Positions 63,430 to 64,000 of a DNA stretch of 64,000 bases are shown in pieces (positions within the stretch are counted from its first letter, which is position 1; every line of letters begins with the position of its first letter). This DNA comes from Rhodospirillaceae bacterium (GTDB lineage: Bacteria > Pseudomonadota > Alphaproteobacteria > Rhodospirillales > Rhodospirillaceae): contig JAQWQC010000034.1 of NCBI GenBank assembly GCA_029245025.1, forward strand, positions 310,001 through 374,000, given 5' to 3'. The translations under genes and the position numbers were made by a program. Under the pieces are notes generated by a model that did no database searches, was not told the origin of the DNA, and was given only the letters and a program-made list of their open reading frames with translations.

Positions 63430-64000
63430 TTAAGAATGGGTGGCTTTGCTCCAACTCTCTGCTTCCATGACGCTTGCGCGATACGGCTTTAGATTGAACA
63501 CGAGTATCCAGATAAATGAACCGGTCACGGCTGACACTAGCGACAAGCCGTAGCGAATATCTGCGGGCCCATCAAAGAAAACTTCTGATGCCAATGCAAC
63601 CGCTGTCGGTCCGATCATCAAGCCAAGTATGCTGAGAACAAACCAATACACGGCAGAGATTTGTCCGCGCATTTGATTCGGTGTGATCATCATCAGAGCT
63701 GTCGGCCCACAGGCTGTCGGTATGCCAGAGCCAATTGCGTGGGGTGCAAGGAGGACTAAACCCCACCATGGGTTCGGCATAAGGGGTACAAGAATAGCTG
63801 CGATCACCAACATTGTTGTGCCGATGAGGACTGCGCGCATGTGGCCATCTTTAATGCCACGTTTGTACATCGTGTCGCCCATCCAGCCGCCGAGGTTAAC
63901 ACCGATGATTCCGCCGACGCTTATTACCAGACCGTAATACAAACTAATCTCGGCAATCCCCCAGCCCCAGGTGCGTATAAAGACAGTGGGTATCCAGGCC
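63430..64000 (-). CDS. MFS transporter, C-terminal part (5' end outside window)
   Basis: The frame is open to the window edge; 189 residues are visible, covering about the last six helices. The part before residue 20 (TVFIRTWGWGIAEIS) aligns with FQRTWGWDIGTIG in the neighbouring permease, and GGWMGDTMYKRGIKDG matches GGWLADKLTKMGGKDG. It is a tandem paralogue of the gene at 61,984. Confidence 0.9.
   Translation of the reverse strand, partial: AWIPTVFIRTWGWGIAEISLYYGLVISVGGIIGVNLGGWMGDTMYKRGIKDGHMRAVLIGTTMLVIAAILVPLMPNPWWGLVLLAPHAIGSGIPTACGPTALMMITPNQMRGQISAVYWFVLSILGLMIGPTAVALASEVFFDGPADIRYGLSLVSAVTGSFIWILVFNLKPYRASVMEAESWSKATHS

Overview
The window reads as chromosomal DNA from an alphaproteobacterium, probably an uncultured Rhodospirillales-like marine lineage. 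I infer this from the gene families and their order: ileS-lspA-DUF3035 lipoprotein-paired M16 peptidases; a rsmD / RluB-type synthase block divergent from tadA; purD and xseA; DUF374-lpxK; a PmbA-like protein; ubiA divergent from rsmE-gshA; and hspQ. Base composition looks moderate, with AT-richer patches at about 27.1-28.7 kb and 37.1-38.7 kb (judged by eye, not computed). No rRNA, tRNA, CRISPR array, intact insertion sequence or phage gene was seen.

Layout. 1-12.5 kb is mostly core: the 3' part of ileS, lspA, a DUF3035 lipoprotein, an active/inactive M16 pair, pgi, mutL and tag, interrupted by a minus-strand insert (two-domain VOC protein and a membrane-domain/esterase fusion). 12.5-20.3 kb is accessory: two NAD(P)-binding proteins that carry export signals, an FGE-fold lipoprotein without the catalytic cysteines, an FAD-linked oxidase and a two-domain methyltransferase. 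20.4-27 kb holds rsmD, a pseudouridine synthase, a glutamine-amidotransferase-type hydrolase, a lytic transglycosylase, tadA, a secreted-protein pseudogene, a DUF2817 peptidase and purD. 27-42.8 kb mixes core genes (xseA, M23 peptidase, lpxK, DUF374, PmbA, ubiD, ubiA, rsmE, gshA, chorismate mutase, GNAT) with two AT-richer cargo genes, a methyltransferase and a TPR-sulfotransferase.

42.8-64 kb is the most unusual part. Four DUF1838 proteins with twin-arginine signals lie within 13 kb, among a Rieske oxygenase, an MBL-fold hydrolase, two small VOC proteins, a SnoaL-like protein, a MAPEG protein, an FAD-linked oxidase, a ketopantoate-reductase-like enzyme, an orphan ABC solute-binding protein, a GPH/MFS permease and two tandem MFS permeases. 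The contents suggest uptake and oxidative breakdown of an organic compound, partly in the periplasm. Neither the substrate nor the DUF1838 reaction can be read from the sequence.

Decay is visible in several places: a gene inactivated only by in-frame stops (24,145-24,585), an inverted C-terminal fragment of the neighbouring membrane gene (51,366-51,578), a 26-codon signal-peptide-like ORF (56,845-56,925) and a 664-bp gap (49,547-50,210) with two hairpins and coding-like debris.
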